A stretch of DNA of 64,000 nucleotides from Xenococcus sp. PCC 7305 (GCF_000332055.1 NZ_ALVZ01000231.1:49741-113740), one strand, 5' to 3'; counted from the first letter of the stretch, positions 1 to 9,666 are shown. Notes: a model not told the origin generated them from the sequence alone. A program made the numbers and translations.

Positions 1-125
1 CTCTTATACATCATTCTATAAGAAATCAAGGAATGAAAGGAATGAGAAACGTCCTAAAGGATACTGCGATCTATTAAGGAACAAGAAAATTTTTTCTGAT
101 ATTTCTTTTGCCCTTGCACCGCTCT

Positions 126-152
126 ACCCGAAGGGTCTCTGCCATCTGCCAT
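126..152. repeat. Mini-hairpin plus heptamer repeat (2 units)
   Basis: A 4-bp stem with a three-base loop (ACCC-GAA-GGGT, 126-136) is followed by two copies of CTGCCAT (139-152), just past the 3' end of the minus-strand gene that stops at 159. This is the same pairing of hairpin and heptamer array seen elsewhere in the window. Two units alone would be weak; the recurrence supports the call. Confidence 0.5.
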
Positions 153-158
153 CAAATT

Positions 159-722
159 CTATTGACTTGAATTCGATGTGGAGTAGGGATCTTCCACAAA
201 GCCAATTTCAAAAAGTTGCTGATAAGATTTAGTTCCTAAATCGCTGGTCGGGTTTTGGGAGCGGATAACTTGGATCAGTAGAGGCACCGATAATTCTGGT
301 TTTTCTTGTGCTCGATGAACCAAGGCTAATTTATAGGTTGCTTCGTCCCGTAGTTGTCCTGTTTCTAAGGCTTTATCTCTCTGCTCTTGGGCAATGCGAT
401 TTTCGATTCCAGAAAAACTTTCTGATAGTTGGAGGTAAAAATTTGACAGTTGATTAAACACTTGACGAGCTGCTTGCAGTTTCTCAACCGCAAGGTCATA
501 TTGTTGCTTATCAATAGCATCACTTGCTTCTGACATTAGCTTTTGACCTCCCTGCAAGCTAAGAAGACTATCTGATTGGTATGGAGTCGTGACTTCTGCG
601 GGTTCTGTTGTAGTGGGAGAATCTGTTGTGGTTAGGGTAGATTCTTGGGCTATTGCAGGAAGAGTTGAGATGACGCCCCAAGCTAATGATAATGACAATA
701 GGGAAGTTATTTTAGTACGCAT
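159..722 (-). CDS. Small exported protein with helical repeat-like core, function unknown
   Basis: The start at 722 opens directly on a classic signal peptide (MRTKITSLLSLSLAWG, ending near PAIAQ); an in-frame ATG six codons upstream at 740 is possible but adds no useful sequence. After a Thr/Ser/Pro-rich linker (about residues 28-50) the mature part is helical, with a stretch starting near ASDAIDKQQYDLAVEKL that resembles half of a TPR, and a later helix pair around a LALVHRAQEKPE segment. It is probably periplasmic. No enzyme motif is visible and I do not recognise the family. It is divergent from the phospholipase gene and points out of the window to the left. Confidence 0.6.
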   Translation of the reverse strand: MRTKITSLLSLSLAWGVISTLPAIAQESTLTTTDSPTTTEPAEVTTPYQSDSLLSLQGGQKLMSEASDAIDKQQYDLAVEKLQAARQVFNQLSNFYLQLSESFSGIENRIAQEQRDKALETGQLRDEATYKLALVHRAQEKPELSVPLLIQVIRSQNPTSDLGTKSYQQLFEIGFVEDPYSTSNSSQ

Positions 723-857
723 AATACTGGGAATAATCATGGTTTAGCTTTTTCTATTGAAGATTAAATATTACTTAGGGTTTTGGGTATCTTATCATTT
801 TCAAGATAAAGATTGTCCGAATTATAAATCATGAATTTAAAAATATGAATTATAAAA

Positions 858-2291
858 ATGTCGATAATAGAGTCAAAAGGAAATAAAAAAGTGAAAAAAT
901 TTTCGACTTATCTTATTTTAGTTGTTTTGCCCTTTTCTTTATTCTTTAATGGTTGTAAGCCGGATTCTCTTATGACCGAATTATTGCCTCAAGATCCCAG
1001 TTTTGAAGTTTATTTTAATCATCGAAATATTGGTGAGGTAACTTATCGCGATCCCTATCGAAAAATTGCTCATGGCGGAGATAATTTAGAGGCGGTTATT
1101 ATAGAGGCCATTAATAATGCTAATGTTAGTATTGATCTCGCAGTTCAAGAGTTGCAATTACCAGAAATTGCTTTGGCTTTGGCAGAGCGTTATCGCACAG
1201 GAATTCGAGTTAGAGTAGTTCTAGAAAATCAGTATAGTCGTTCTTTAAGTGATTTGAGTGGTCAAGAAATTGCGACTTTAACAGAGAGAGAACGCGATCG
1301 CTATAAACAATATTTTCAACTCATAGATATTAATCAAGATGGGGATCTCTCTCAGCAAGAAATAAATTCCCGTGATGCTTTAGTGATTTTGAGAAATGCC
1401 GGAATTCCCATAATTGATGATACAGAAGACGGCTCTAAGGGTAGTGGTTTAATGCACCATAAGTTTATGGTAATTGACAACAAAACTGTGGTTACTGGTT
1501 CGGCTAATTTTACCCTTAGTGGTATTCATGGGGATTATAGTAATTCTGCAACTAGAGGCAATGTTAATAATTTACTCAAGATTAGTAATGCTCAAGTCGC
1601 TAATTTATTTGCAGAAGAATTTAATTATATGTGGGGTGATGGGGAAGGAGGAGATGAGGATAGTGAGTTTGGCATTGATAAGATTTGGCGATCGCCTAAA
1701 ACAATTTATTGGGATAATACAGCTGTTACTGTGCAGTTTTCTCCTACTTCTAAGACTCAAGATTGGTTCAATAGTACTAATGGTTTAATTGGTAAAACTC
1801 TTAGCGAAGCTAATTCTGCTGTTGATTTGGCTTTGTTTGTTTTTAGTGAACAGAAACTAGCTGATATTCTAGAGAAAAAGCGAGAATCTGGAGTTGAGAT
1901 TCGGGCGTTAATAGATCGAGGTTTTGCCTTCCGTTACTATAGTGAAGGTTTAGATATGTTGGGTGTTGCCTTGAGTAACAAGTGCAAATATGAAAAAGAG
2001 AATAATCCGTGGAATAATCCAATCAATGATGTGGGAATTGCTGATTTGGCCAGAGGAGATAAATTACATCATAAGTTTGCGATTGTAGATGGCAATATTA
2101 TTATCGCAGGTTCGCAAAATTGGTCTAATACAGCGAATGTTAACAATGATGAGACAGTTTTAATTATTCAAAATTCTACTGTTGCGGCTCATTTTCAACA
2201 AGAATTCAATAGTTTGTACCGCAGCTCTATCTTAGGATTGTCCCAGAGAATTGAGAATAAAATCCAAAAGGATCAACAAAAATGCAAGTAG
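858..2291 (+). CDS. Phospholipase D-like lipoprotein with an EF-hand
   Basis: Two HxKxxxxD signatures of the PLD/nuclease superfamily are present: H200-K202-D207, followed by GSANF, and H404-K406-D411, followed by GSQNWS. Together they give one complete bipartite active site. Between the first beta segment and the first HKD lies a textbook 12-residue EF-hand loop (D157, N159, D161, G162, D163, E168), so calcium may control or stabilise it. The N-terminus is a lipoprotein signal with a lipobox ending FNGC. The ATG at 858 has no clear ribosome site; a GTG at 891, preceded by AAAAGGAA at 875-882, would start exactly at the signal peptide and is a credible alternative. Members of the family cleave phosphodiesters in lipids or DNA; the substrate here is unknown. 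It is convergent with the DUF928 gene. Confidence 0.85.
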   Translation: MSIIESKGNKKVKKFSTYLILVVLPFSLFFNGCKPDSLMTELLPQDPSFEVYFNHRNIGEVTYRDPYRKIAHGGDNLEAVIIEAINNANVSIDLAVQELQLPEIALALAERYRTGIRVRVVLENQYSRSLSDLSGQEIATLTERERDRYKQYFQLIDINQDGDLSQQEINSRDALVILRNAGIPIIDDTEDGSKGSGLMHHKFMVIDNKTVVTGSANFTLSGIHGDYSNSATRGNVNNLLKISNAQVANLFAEEFNYMWGDGEGGDEDSEFGIDKIWRSPKTIYWDNTAVTVQFSPTSKTQDWFNSTNGLIGKTLSEANSAVDLALFVFSEQKLADILEKKRESGVEIRALIDRGFAFRYYSEGLDMLGVALSNKCKYEKENNPWNNPINDVGIADLARGDKLHHKFAIVDGNIIIAGSQNWSNTANVNNDETVLIIQNSTVAAHFQQEFNSLYRSSILGLSQRIENKIQKDQQKCK

Positions 2292-2309
2292 GTAATTATA
2301 GAAATTACC
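2291..2309. terminator. Hairpin between convergent genes
   Basis: GGTAATT and AATTACC form a 7-bp stem with a five-base loop directly after the stop of the phospholipase gene, in the gap between two convergent genes. No T run follows, so termination is only suggested. Confidence 0.3.
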
Positions 2310-2402
2310 CAGTAATTAAAAGTATACGAATAACAGTATCAATTTTCTGATTAGTTTTCTCAATCTATATTGATTTTGTGGCATTCCTAATGACAGTAAT
2401 TT

Positions 2403-3431
2403 TTACCGAGAAAATTGTAGTAGTTGATCGAAGATACTTTTATCCTGTATGGCTTGGAGTTCTACCTGCTCTAAAAGATCATGCCATTCATCAGCAAGGG
2501 TTTGATTATTGGGATCTAAATTTTGAGCTGCCACCAAAACTTCCACTGTGTTGTACCAAATTCCGGCCTTGGCGTATTCCGTCGCCAATTGCACAGGAGA
2601 GTTCGCTAGCTCTTGTCGGTTAATATCCGTTTCTACTCTTTTGACCCAACCGGTAACTGCATAATTGTCTGGCCTTAAAATCCCCTCTGGTTCAATGGGG
2701 GCAAAGTACCATAAATAGTTTTTCCTAAGTTCTAATTCCGGAGCCGAGTCGGGTATTTTAATACTTATAATTCCACCGGAAATTGGAACTTTGACCATGG
2801 CGTGGTAATGAGAATTTCCAGCTTCATCTTGGATACTAAAAAATACTTCCTGAGCCCCAATTGGCGGAAGATAGACGAAAAAAGTGGGATGAGTTGAGAC
2901 TGTACGTCCATGCTTCGTTTTGGGAACTAGGGCGGTCAAAGCAAGTTCTTGACCTCTAACTCCAGTTCCTACAGTGGTATTGGGGGCTGCATCTTGATCG
3001 GGAAGTTCAAATTCCACATCACCCCTGACTCCAGCTCCTACTGTGGTATCGGGGGCTGCATCTTGATCGGGAAGTTCAAATTCTACATCACCTCTAACTC
3101 CACTACTTAAATTGGTCTTAGGAATCACTTCGCGATCGGGAAAAGCAAATTCCACATCACCTCTAACTCCACTACCGACATTAGTCTTAGGACTAGAACT
3201 TTCGTCTGGCAAGGCAAACTGCACTTTTCCCCGAACACCTCCGCCAACACTAGTATCAGGGACAGGGTCGTCTGGAAGCTCAAATTCCAATGCGACCAGG
3301 CTCTTATGAGCTTCCTTAAAAGATAATTCTGCCATGGCAATATTCGCGGTGACCACGACAATGATAGAAAAAGTTGTTCCTACAAGATTTTGCCAGCCGA
3401 TCCTATTCATCTTGCAATTCCTTTGAGACAT
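2403..3431 (-). CDS. DUF928 family exported protein with 23-residue repeats
   Basis: The C-terminal part (from about residue 163) has the DUF928 pattern: LTALVP, then HPTFFVYLPP, a beta-rich middle, and NYLWYFAPI, followed by an alpha-helical tail with a TPR-like stretch. The N-terminus has a hydrophobic export segment ending near IAMAE (residues 15-35). Residues 50-160 are five near-perfect copies of a 22-23 residue unit of the form FELPD(x)nPxTxVGxGVRGDVE. DUF928 is a mainly cyanobacterial family of unknown function. It is the last gene of a minus-strand group after the CHAT gene, with a 46-bp gap. Confidence 0.85.
   Translation of the reverse strand: MSQRNCKMNRIGWQNLVGTTFSIIVVVTANIAMAELSFKEAHKSLVALEFELPDDPVPDTSVGGGVRGKVQFALPDESSSPKTNVGSGVRGDVEFAFPDREVIPKTNLSSGVRGDVEFELPDQDAAPDTTVGAGVRGDVEFELPDQDAAPNTTVGTGVRGQELALTALVPKTKHGRTVSTHPTFFVYLPPIGAQEVFFSIQDEAGNSHYHAMVKVPISGGIISIKIPDSAPELELRKNYLWYFAPIEPEGILRPDNYAVTGWVKRVETDINRQELANSPVQLATEYAKAGIWYNTVEVLVAAQNLDPNNQTLADEWHDLLEQVELQAIQDKSIFDQLLQFSR
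2952..3284 (-). repeat. Five-copy 69-bp coding tandem repeat
   Basis: The repeat region of the DUF928 gene. Units run at residues 50-71, 72-94, 95-117, 118-140 and 141-160 (last one partial). The two units closest to the conserved domain are almost identical at the DNA level, which points to recent unit duplication. Confidence 0.85.
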
Positions 3432-3477
3432 GCTTTTATTCTAGTTTTTTTCTCCTTTCCAATTTCCCATTTTCTGT

Positions 3478-6057
3478 TCACAACCAGTTGCCTACTAAAA
3501 TAAAAGGCGACCAAAAATAGGGATGTTTATGTAATGAATTGGACATTACTTTCAATTGAGCCTGTCGCATTGCTTCTGCTTTACTAACTTGTCCGCTGCT
3601 AATCTGAGCATAAAATTCCTGCATTATTTCTGAAGTTGCTTTGTCATTAACTGACCATAAACTGGCTACTGTACTTCTGGCACCTGAACGCAAAGCGAGT
3701 CCAGCTAACCCCAAAGTGGCGCGATTATCACCTGCCGCTGTTTGGCAGGCACTCATTACCAATAATTCAATTGGTTCTAGGATGCCTAACCTCCTTTTTT
3801 GAAAGATAAGATCGAAATCTTGAACCGAAATGCGATCGCGCCAGGTCAGCAGAAAAGTTTCTTCGGGATTCGAGCTAAATTGACCATGAGTCGCGAGGTG
3901 GACAATGGGAAAGGTTTGCTTATTGAGTATCAGACTGAAGCTATCTTGAGTAAATTCTTGATCTAGTAAAATTTTAGAGTCTACCTCTGTTGCAATTTGC
4001 GTAACTTCTCCCACCACTCCAGGTAAAGAATTAAAACCTTGACGAGCTTCTGTGAGTCCTGCTGCTAGCAGAGCTAGTTCTTTGCCTTGTAAACCTTCAG
4101 GAAATAGCTGTAACCCTGGGCTGACAGCAACACCGTAATTTTCAATCAGATAACTTGTGCCATCATAAAGAACGCTCATTGGTAGGTTACGAAAAAAACC
4201 ATCGGGAACAAAAACCAAAGTCTGACTATTACTCTGTTTCAAATAAGATTCAGCAGGTTTAACTAGCCAATTATAGACTTCTTCGGCAATTTCCAACCCT
4301 CGATCGCGAGGATAACCAGGAGAGAGAGACGAGTATAGTTGTTTGAGAGTAGTTTCGATTTGCCCTGAGTCTAAGGGTGTCGAGTAATGCCGCAATGGTT
4401 GCTGAGGCAGCGCTAAAATCACTTCCAGGCGATCGCGGAGGATAATTGGATAAATAACCGCTGCTTGCACATCTATCTCATCAATCACCACGGGATGAGT
4501 ATCTAAACAGGCATCACGAAAAAAATCGTCTAATTCTGCCACTTGTAAAGATTCCATTACTTGCCGGGCTTTTTGCAAATTTTCTTGTTCATCACCTTGT
4601 TGTAACAATAAACTCACATAATCTCGGTAGGTAGGCTCGATATTTTCTTTAAAAGTGAACTGGACATTGGCATTATTCGCATTAGTGGTCACCAAGTCAC
4701 TACGTAAAGATTGTAATTTGGTAAAGGCAATGTCATAGGCGGCGATCGCGCTATTCAAATTCCCTTGTTGTCGGTGAATAATGCCTAGTTGAGTTGCTGA
4801 TCGCGCCGTAATATCATCAGCATTAATTGATTGAGCAAACTGTAAGCTTTGTTGCGTCAGTTCTTGGGCTTCTGATAGTTGATTTTGTTGTTGGTAAAGT
4901 TGACCTAGTTGATTGAGAGCATAAGCTTCTGCTCTAATGTCTGATATTTGTCTTGCTTGTTGAACTGCTGTAGCTAGAAACTGAGCAATTTCTGGGGAAT
5001 CGACTATCGGAAAATCGCTCGCCGCTGTCCCATCCATTAAGGTTGCAGCCAGATTTACCCTCGCGTAAATACTAGAACGACTTGCAGGAATTTGGGATAG
5101 ATTATCTGCGATCTCTGGCATGAGCTCGGCGGCAGCTTGCAACCTTTGAGATTGCACGAGCATACTGAGTTGATTGAGTTGCGCTTGAAGTCGAGTCATT
5201 TTATCGGAAGACAAGCGTAGGGTTTCTTGGTAATAGGTCTGGGCAACATCATATTGACCCAGATCCTGAGCCAAATTGCCGATACTAAGATAGGCTGCAC
5301 TAATATCTGGCTCAGAATTCAATTGCTGACTAATCGCTAAACTTGATTCTAAAATTGCCTTGGATTGTATTGGCTCCCCAATAGTTTGTAGGGCAATCCC
5401 TAAACTTCTTAATTCCTGAGCCTTCAGAAGACTGTCTGGTTGCTGTTGCAGTTGGGTAACTAGTTCTTCAATCAGAGATTTGGTTTTGCGATATTGTCCC
5501 AAAGCCTGTAAGGCTTGAGCTTGATTTAGAGAACTGATGAATTTCCCGGTATCATCACCAGCAGTGGCATAGATACTGGTGGCTTCTTGCCAAGTTGCCA
5601 GAGCATTGTCGGTTTGTCCCTGGGAAAATTGCCATTTACCTTGATTATTTAAAGCTTGACCTCGAAGTAACAAAGTTTGTTGATCTAGGTTTTCGGAATT
5701 TGCTAGAAGTTCTAGGCTATTTGCGATCGCATTTTTGGCTTCTGGCCATTGACCTAATTCTTGATAGGCTAATGCCAGATAGTTAAGAGTTTGGGCTTGT
5801 TTAAAGGTCTCCTCACGGGCTTGATAATCAAATAAAGCCTTTTGCCAGATATTTATCGCCGCAGCAAACTGTCCAGCTTGATAATGTTGTTTGCCTATTT
5901 GTAGTAAATTTGTCCCTTCTGATTCTTCTATGGATTGAGATAAAGTGAGCGGAGAATCTTGAAGGGGTTTGGCATTGGTCGGATTAACCAAAATCGTTGT
6001 CGATAACGATAGGAAAATGCCAGTATTAATAACAAGTTTTGCAATAACTAAAGTCAT
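3478..6057 (-). CDS. Exported TPR-CHAT domain (caspase-like) protein
   Basis: The N-terminus is a signal peptide, residues of about 60-450 are TPR-type helix pairs (for example QHYQAGQFAAAINIWQKAL), and the last 300 residues form a CHAT domain. The expected catalytic pair is present: the His in LATHGQF (codon 3886-3888) and the Cys in VMSACQTA 47 residues later, followed by the typical GLAxxLxxxGARSxVASLWSV block. CHAT proteins are caspase-like cysteine peptidases. I chose the ATG at 6057 because it overlaps the stop of the adhesin gene as ATGA, implying translational coupling, and opens on the signal peptide; the longer start at 6081 adds only MPRPSRQK. A CHAT enzyme exported with an adhesin suggests action on surface proteins, an inference. 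Confidence 0.9.
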   Translation of the reverse strand: MTLVIAKLVINTGIFLSLSTTILVNPTNAKPLQDSPLTLSQSIEESEGTNLLQIGKQHYQAGQFAAAINIWQKALFDYQAREETFKQAQTLNYLALAYQELGQWPEAKNAIANSLELLANSENLDQQTLLLRGQALNNQGKWQFSQGQTDNALATWQEATSIYATAGDDTGKFISSLNQAQALQALGQYRKTKSLIEELVTQLQQQPDSLLKAQELRSLGIALQTIGEPIQSKAILESSLAISQQLNSEPDISAAYLSIGNLAQDLGQYDVAQTYYQETLRLSSDKMTRLQAQLNQLSMLVQSQRLQAAAELMPEIADNLSQIPASRSSIYARVNLAATLMDGTAASDFPIVDSPEIAQFLATAVQQARQISDIRAEAYALNQLGQLYQQQNQLSEAQELTQQSLQFAQSINADDITARSATQLGIIHRQQGNLNSAIAAYDIAFTKLQSLRSDLVTTNANNANVQFTFKENIEPTYRDYVSLLLQQGDEQENLQKARQVMESLQVAELDDFFRDACLDTHPVVIDEIDVQAAVIYPIILRDRLEVILALPQQPLRHYSTPLDSGQIETTLKQLYSSLSPGYPRDRGLEIAEEVYNWLVKPAESYLKQSNSQTLVFVPDGFFRNLPMSVLYDGTSYLIENYGVAVSPGLQLFPEGLQGKELALLAAGLTEARQGFNSLPGVVGEVTQIATEVDSKILLDQEFTQDSFSLILNKQTFPIVHLATHGQFSSNPEETFLLTWRDRISVQDFDLIFQKRRLGILEPIELLVMSACQTAAGDNRATLGLAGLALRSGARSTVASLWSVNDKATSEIMQEFYAQISSGQVSKAEAMRQAQLKVMSNSLHKHPYFWSPFILVGNWL

Positions 6058-9000
6058 TTTTTGTCTGCTAGGTCTTGGCAATCGGGTCTATTTAAAAATT
6101 TAGTTTCTTGTGGTAGTGTGGCGACCAATTCTACTTCTCCATCTTGATTAACCAACCATCCGCTAACTTGCACAATTGATTTGGGCACTTGCGATCGCGA
6201 TCGCTCTAGTTTTACCGTTGGCAAATTTGGATCACTGTCGGCATCTGTAAAATCTCGTAAATCGGACAATACAGCTTGTCCTCTAATGCTATTGGTGGGA
6301 TTTTCCGGTAATCCACCTCTGCCTGTAATAGTAAAGGAATTCCCCTCAACTGCGCCACAACCAGCAATAATGCGATCGCTAGGGTCAGTAGTTTGATCGG
6401 GCAACTCCACTAGTCCCGCAGTGGGATCAACATCAGGGTTATTAATCACCACAATTCCTGCTAAGCCAAATTCAGAGGAAGCTGTAATATCGCTGCGATC
6501 TGTTTCTTCTTCGCGAAATTCGATGCCAAATAATCCAGTAGCCGTGATATCAATATTACCGCCATTTCCTTGAGAAGCATCAGCTGTAATATCACTATTT
6601 TCTGACGCTGGTGCCACAATAAATGGGGTGTTAATTGTTATGTTGCCGCCATTTCCTCCCGCGCCTGCTGTTCCTGCATCTGTCGCAATGTTACTTTCAC
6701 GCTGCAATAAAATTAAATCATTAATATTTAAGGTAATATCACCACCATCGGTACTTGCTGTGGTTGCTGAAATCCTTCCTTGATCATCCAAGGTTAAATC
6801 ATCCCCGCTAAGTGTAATGGTTCCACCCTCTCCTGTTCCCTTGCTATCTACAGAAATCTCGGCGCGATCGCGAATCTCAATCACTTCAGAATCAACAAAA
6901 ATATTACCTGCATTCCCCGTAGAAGTTTCAGTTGTGTCAGAAAAAAGCCCTGTATTTGCTCCAGAAAGCAGAACGAAATCAGTATCAAAAATCCTAATAT
7001 CCCCAGCATTGCCACTATCTTCTGTTAAAGCTTGTAATTGTGCCCCATTTGTTACTGATAGAGAGGGTGTTGTGATTGTTAATGTCCCTCCCTCTCCAGT
7101 TCCACCTTCGAAAACGGCCACATTTGCTCGACTGGGCAAAGATTCCTCTAGGTTTGCACTAGTAAATATGCCATCAAAAAATGCTGATTTTGTCGCTGTA
7201 ATTTTAATATCTCCAGCATTTCCAGTGCCGTCGATACTTGCACTAATGAGGCCACCATTAGTCACGGTCAATTGCTCAGCATTAATATCTATAGTTCCTC
7301 CATTACCTATTGCAGGATCTAGAACTTCAGACACAATAAGACTACGAATAAAACTTAAAGAAAATTCAGGACTAGGTAATGCTACCCCGTCGATAGAAAC
7401 ATCTCTTGCCTCGATCAGAATGTTTCCCGCATTTCCATTTCCCTCTGTACTGGCAAATACTTGTCCTCCATCTTTAAGGTTTAGGGAACTTGTGGTGATT
7501 GATATAATGCCGCCACTACCAACTGCATCAGGAAATATCTGAGTGATAATTCCACTGGGCAAATCGCCAAAATTACCAATTAAATTAACGGAATTTGCCG
7601 ATTTGATATTGATATTTCCACTATTGCCAATATTCTCATCGATAATTTGTGAGCTAATTTGACTACCATCGATCAAAGTGAGATCATTTGTCCGAATTTC
7701 TATATCTCCAGTATTTCCCCCAATAGGACTCAATCCTACTGCAAAGATGAAGCTATTATCTTGTAGCAATATCTCATCAGCATTGATCGAAATATTACCA
7801 GAATCTCCCAACCCAAAAGTAGCAACTGCCAGTTGATTGCCACTAATTTCCAAGTAATCAGCTTCGATCTCAATATTTCCCCCTTGTCCTTCGCCAAACA
7901 AAGCAACCCCAACGAACTCGTTATCAAAATCATTAGAAGGGCCTATCAGAATTTGTGGTGCTGTTAGTCTAATATCTTTCCCGATACCCTCACCACTAGT
8001 GTCACTAAATAAGGTAGTAACCTCAATGGCAGATTGACTTGTAAGAATTATATTTCCGCCAATTCCTTCAAAACCAGAAGAAAAGACCCCAGCTCCTCTA
8101 GGAATTACGATATTACCATTAGCTATCAGTTGAACATCTCCACCATTGCCACCAAATCCGGACACATCAATAAATTGAGCGAGATTAATTTCACCTCGTG
8201 AGTCCAGCACAACTGAGCCCCCATCTACTTCGCCAAATAAATCAATGAAACCGATATCAATATCTCCAGAAAGCAATAAATTTGGTTGATCTTGATTGCT
8301 GAGAAAAACGAAACCACCTGGATTGATAATTTGATTAATTCTAATGTCCGCACTATTTGGCGTGCTGTCAGTTCCAGGAATAGAGGAAAAACCTTGATCA
8401 TTGCCCTGAATACCTGTGGGTTCGATATTAGTTGTTCCTGCACGAACATACAAGGTTGGCTGAGTACTGCCATTAATCGCAACCGTTGTTACTCCATCAG
8501 AGAGTATGACAGTTTCCTCAATGCCATTGTTCGGATCTGTCCCTGTAATTTCAATGCTGTCAATATTGACGCTGCCTCCAGCAAAAATATGGAGAGAAGC
8601 CCCTGTATAGCTGTTAAAACTGACATCTCCATTAGCTCGAATTATCGGATCATTGGGACTAGTAGCATCCCCTAGATTTTCGTTAAGATCTTCGATGCGA
8701 AAATTGCCCCCGCTATTAAAATAGGCATCGGTAATGATTGGGTTCTGAGAACGCAAGATCAAATCACCACCGGCAAATAGGCCACTTGCACTGTTATTCA
8801 AAGCAAAAATATCTACCAGCTGATCACCTTGGACTAATAACTGGTTCCCCGCAGCAGCGATAAAAGGAGCACTCAAGCGATCGCGTATTTGGATATTATC
8901 AACTGCTGTGAGGGTTAGATTATTCCCCGCTTGCAACTCGCCTTCTAGTTCAAGAGAATTGCCAATAAAATTTAAATCATTTCCCGCATCAAGAATACCT

Positions 9001-9560
9001 TGATTGGTAATGACCCCTCTCGGGTTTAACCAATCCCCCAATCCAGGGGCGACATTCATAGTTAACAAAGGAACGGCTTGGGGATTGGTCGCGCTAAATT
9101 CTAGATTGTTCCCCAAAAATAGGCTTTCAGAAGTACTAGCAGTAAAAGAACCATTAATATCTAACCTCGCATCTTGACCAAAAATAAAACCATTAGGATT
9201 GAGCAGGAAAAGGTTAGCATCACCTAAAACCCCTAACGTACCGAGAATTTCTGATATATTACTCCCCGTGACCCTGCCGATAATATTTTCGATACCTATC
9301 GGATTGGCAAAGTGAACCTGTTGTCCCTGATTTACATTAAATTCTTGAAAACTATGGAAAATATTATCATCGCGAATTGCACCACCATCAATACGATTAG
9401 TAGTGTCATTTTCTAGGGGAACATTCGGAGTGACGATAGAGCCCTCAGTACCCAATGAACTATCAGGGGTAATCTGAGCAAAACTGGGCATTCCATAGCC
9501 CATAAATACAGATAGAAAACTGATGGTTAGAAGCTTGATTCTGCAAATACCACTAGTCAT
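6054..9560 (-). CDS. Filamentous haemagglutinin-type adhesin (two-partner secretion)
   Basis: A signal peptide (ending MPSFAQ) is followed by a haemagglutination-activity/TPS domain at about residues 30-180, with the usual GSIV, GGAIR, LFHSF-like NIFHSFQEFNV and FLLNPNGFIFG segments. The remaining ~1000 residues are a right-handed beta-helix of repeated GNAGNI, GGTITL and GEGG turns, ending in a conserved cyanobacterial tail (VQVSGWLVNQDGEVELVA). Such proteins are exported through a TpsB (ShlB/FhaC-like) pore; no tpsB lies in this window. The start at 9560 is preferred to the upstream in-frame ATG at 9623, which would place 21 residues before the signal peptide. First gene of the FHA-CHAT-DUF928 operon. 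Confidence 0.9.
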   Translation of the reverse strand: MTSGICRIKLLTISFLSVFMGYGMPSFAQITPDSSLGTEGSIVTPNVPLENDTTNRIDGGAIRDDNIFHSFQEFNVNQGQQVHFANPIGIENIIGRVTGSNISEILGTLGVLGDANLFLLNPNGFIFGQDARLDINGSFTASTSESLFLGNNLEFSATNPQAVPLLTMNVAPGLGDWLNPRGVITNQGILDAGNDLNFIGNSLELEGELQAGNNLTLTAVDNIQIRDRLSAPFIAAAGNQLLVQGDQLVDIFALNNSASGLFAGGDLILRSQNPIITDAYFNSGGNFRIEDLNENLGDATSPNDPIIRANGDVSFNSYTGASLHIFAGGSVNIDSIEITGTDPNNGIEETVILSDGVTTVAINGSTQPTLYVRAGTTNIEPTGIQGNDQGFSSIPGTDSTPNSADIRINQIINPGGFVFLSNQDQPNLLLSGDIDIGFIDLFGEVDGGSVVLDSRGEINLAQFIDVSGFGGNGGDVQLIANGNIVIPRGAGVFSSGFEGIGGNIILTSQSAIEVTTLFSDTSGEGIGKDIRLTAPQILIGPSNDFDNEFVGVALFGEGQGGNIEIEADYLEISGNQLAVATFGLGDSGNISINADEILLQDNSFIFAVGLSPIGGNTGDIEIRTNDLTLIDGSQISSQIIDENIGNSGNINIKSANSVNLIGNFGDLPSGIITQIFPDAVGSGGIISITTSSLNLKDGGQVFASTEGNGNAGNILIEARDVSIDGVALPSPEFSLSFIRSLIVSEVLDPAIGNGGTIDINAEQLTVTNGGLISASIDGTGNAGDIKITATKSAFFDGIFTSANLEESLPSRANVAVFEGGTGEGGTLTITTPSLSVTNGAQLQALTEDSGNAGDIRIFDTDFVLLSGANTGLFSDTTETSTGNAGNIFVDSEVIEIRDRAEISVDSKGTGEGGTITLSGDDLTLDDQGRISATTASTDGGDITLNINDLILLQRESNIATDAGTAGAGGNGGNITINTPFIVAPASENSDITADASQGNGGNIDITATGLFGIEFREEETDRSDITASSEFGLAGIVVINNPDVDPTAGLVELPDQTTDPSDRIIAGCGAVEGNSFTITGRGGLPENPTNSIRGQAVLSDLRDFTDADSDPNLPTVKLERSRSQVPKSIVQVSGWLVNQDGEVELVATLPQETKFLNRPDCQDLADKK

Positions 9561-9666
9561 AAAAAACTTGATAACTAAGATAGAGGGGACAGTTAGAGAA
9601 AAACCTAGTAGACCTGGACGCAAATAAGCTGTCTATCAACAAAGAGTAAAAAGCATATAGAGCAAT

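Noticed and set aside
2378..2623. 81-codon plus-strand ORF
   Set aside because: Antisense to the C-terminal helices of the DUF928 gene; no homology pattern and no ribosome site.
6817..7542. 241-codon plus-strand ORF inside the adhesin gene
   Set aside because: It is antisense to the beta-helix repeats, rich in Pro/Ser/Val as expected for a shadow frame of Gly/Ile/Asn-rich repeats, with no domain and no leader.
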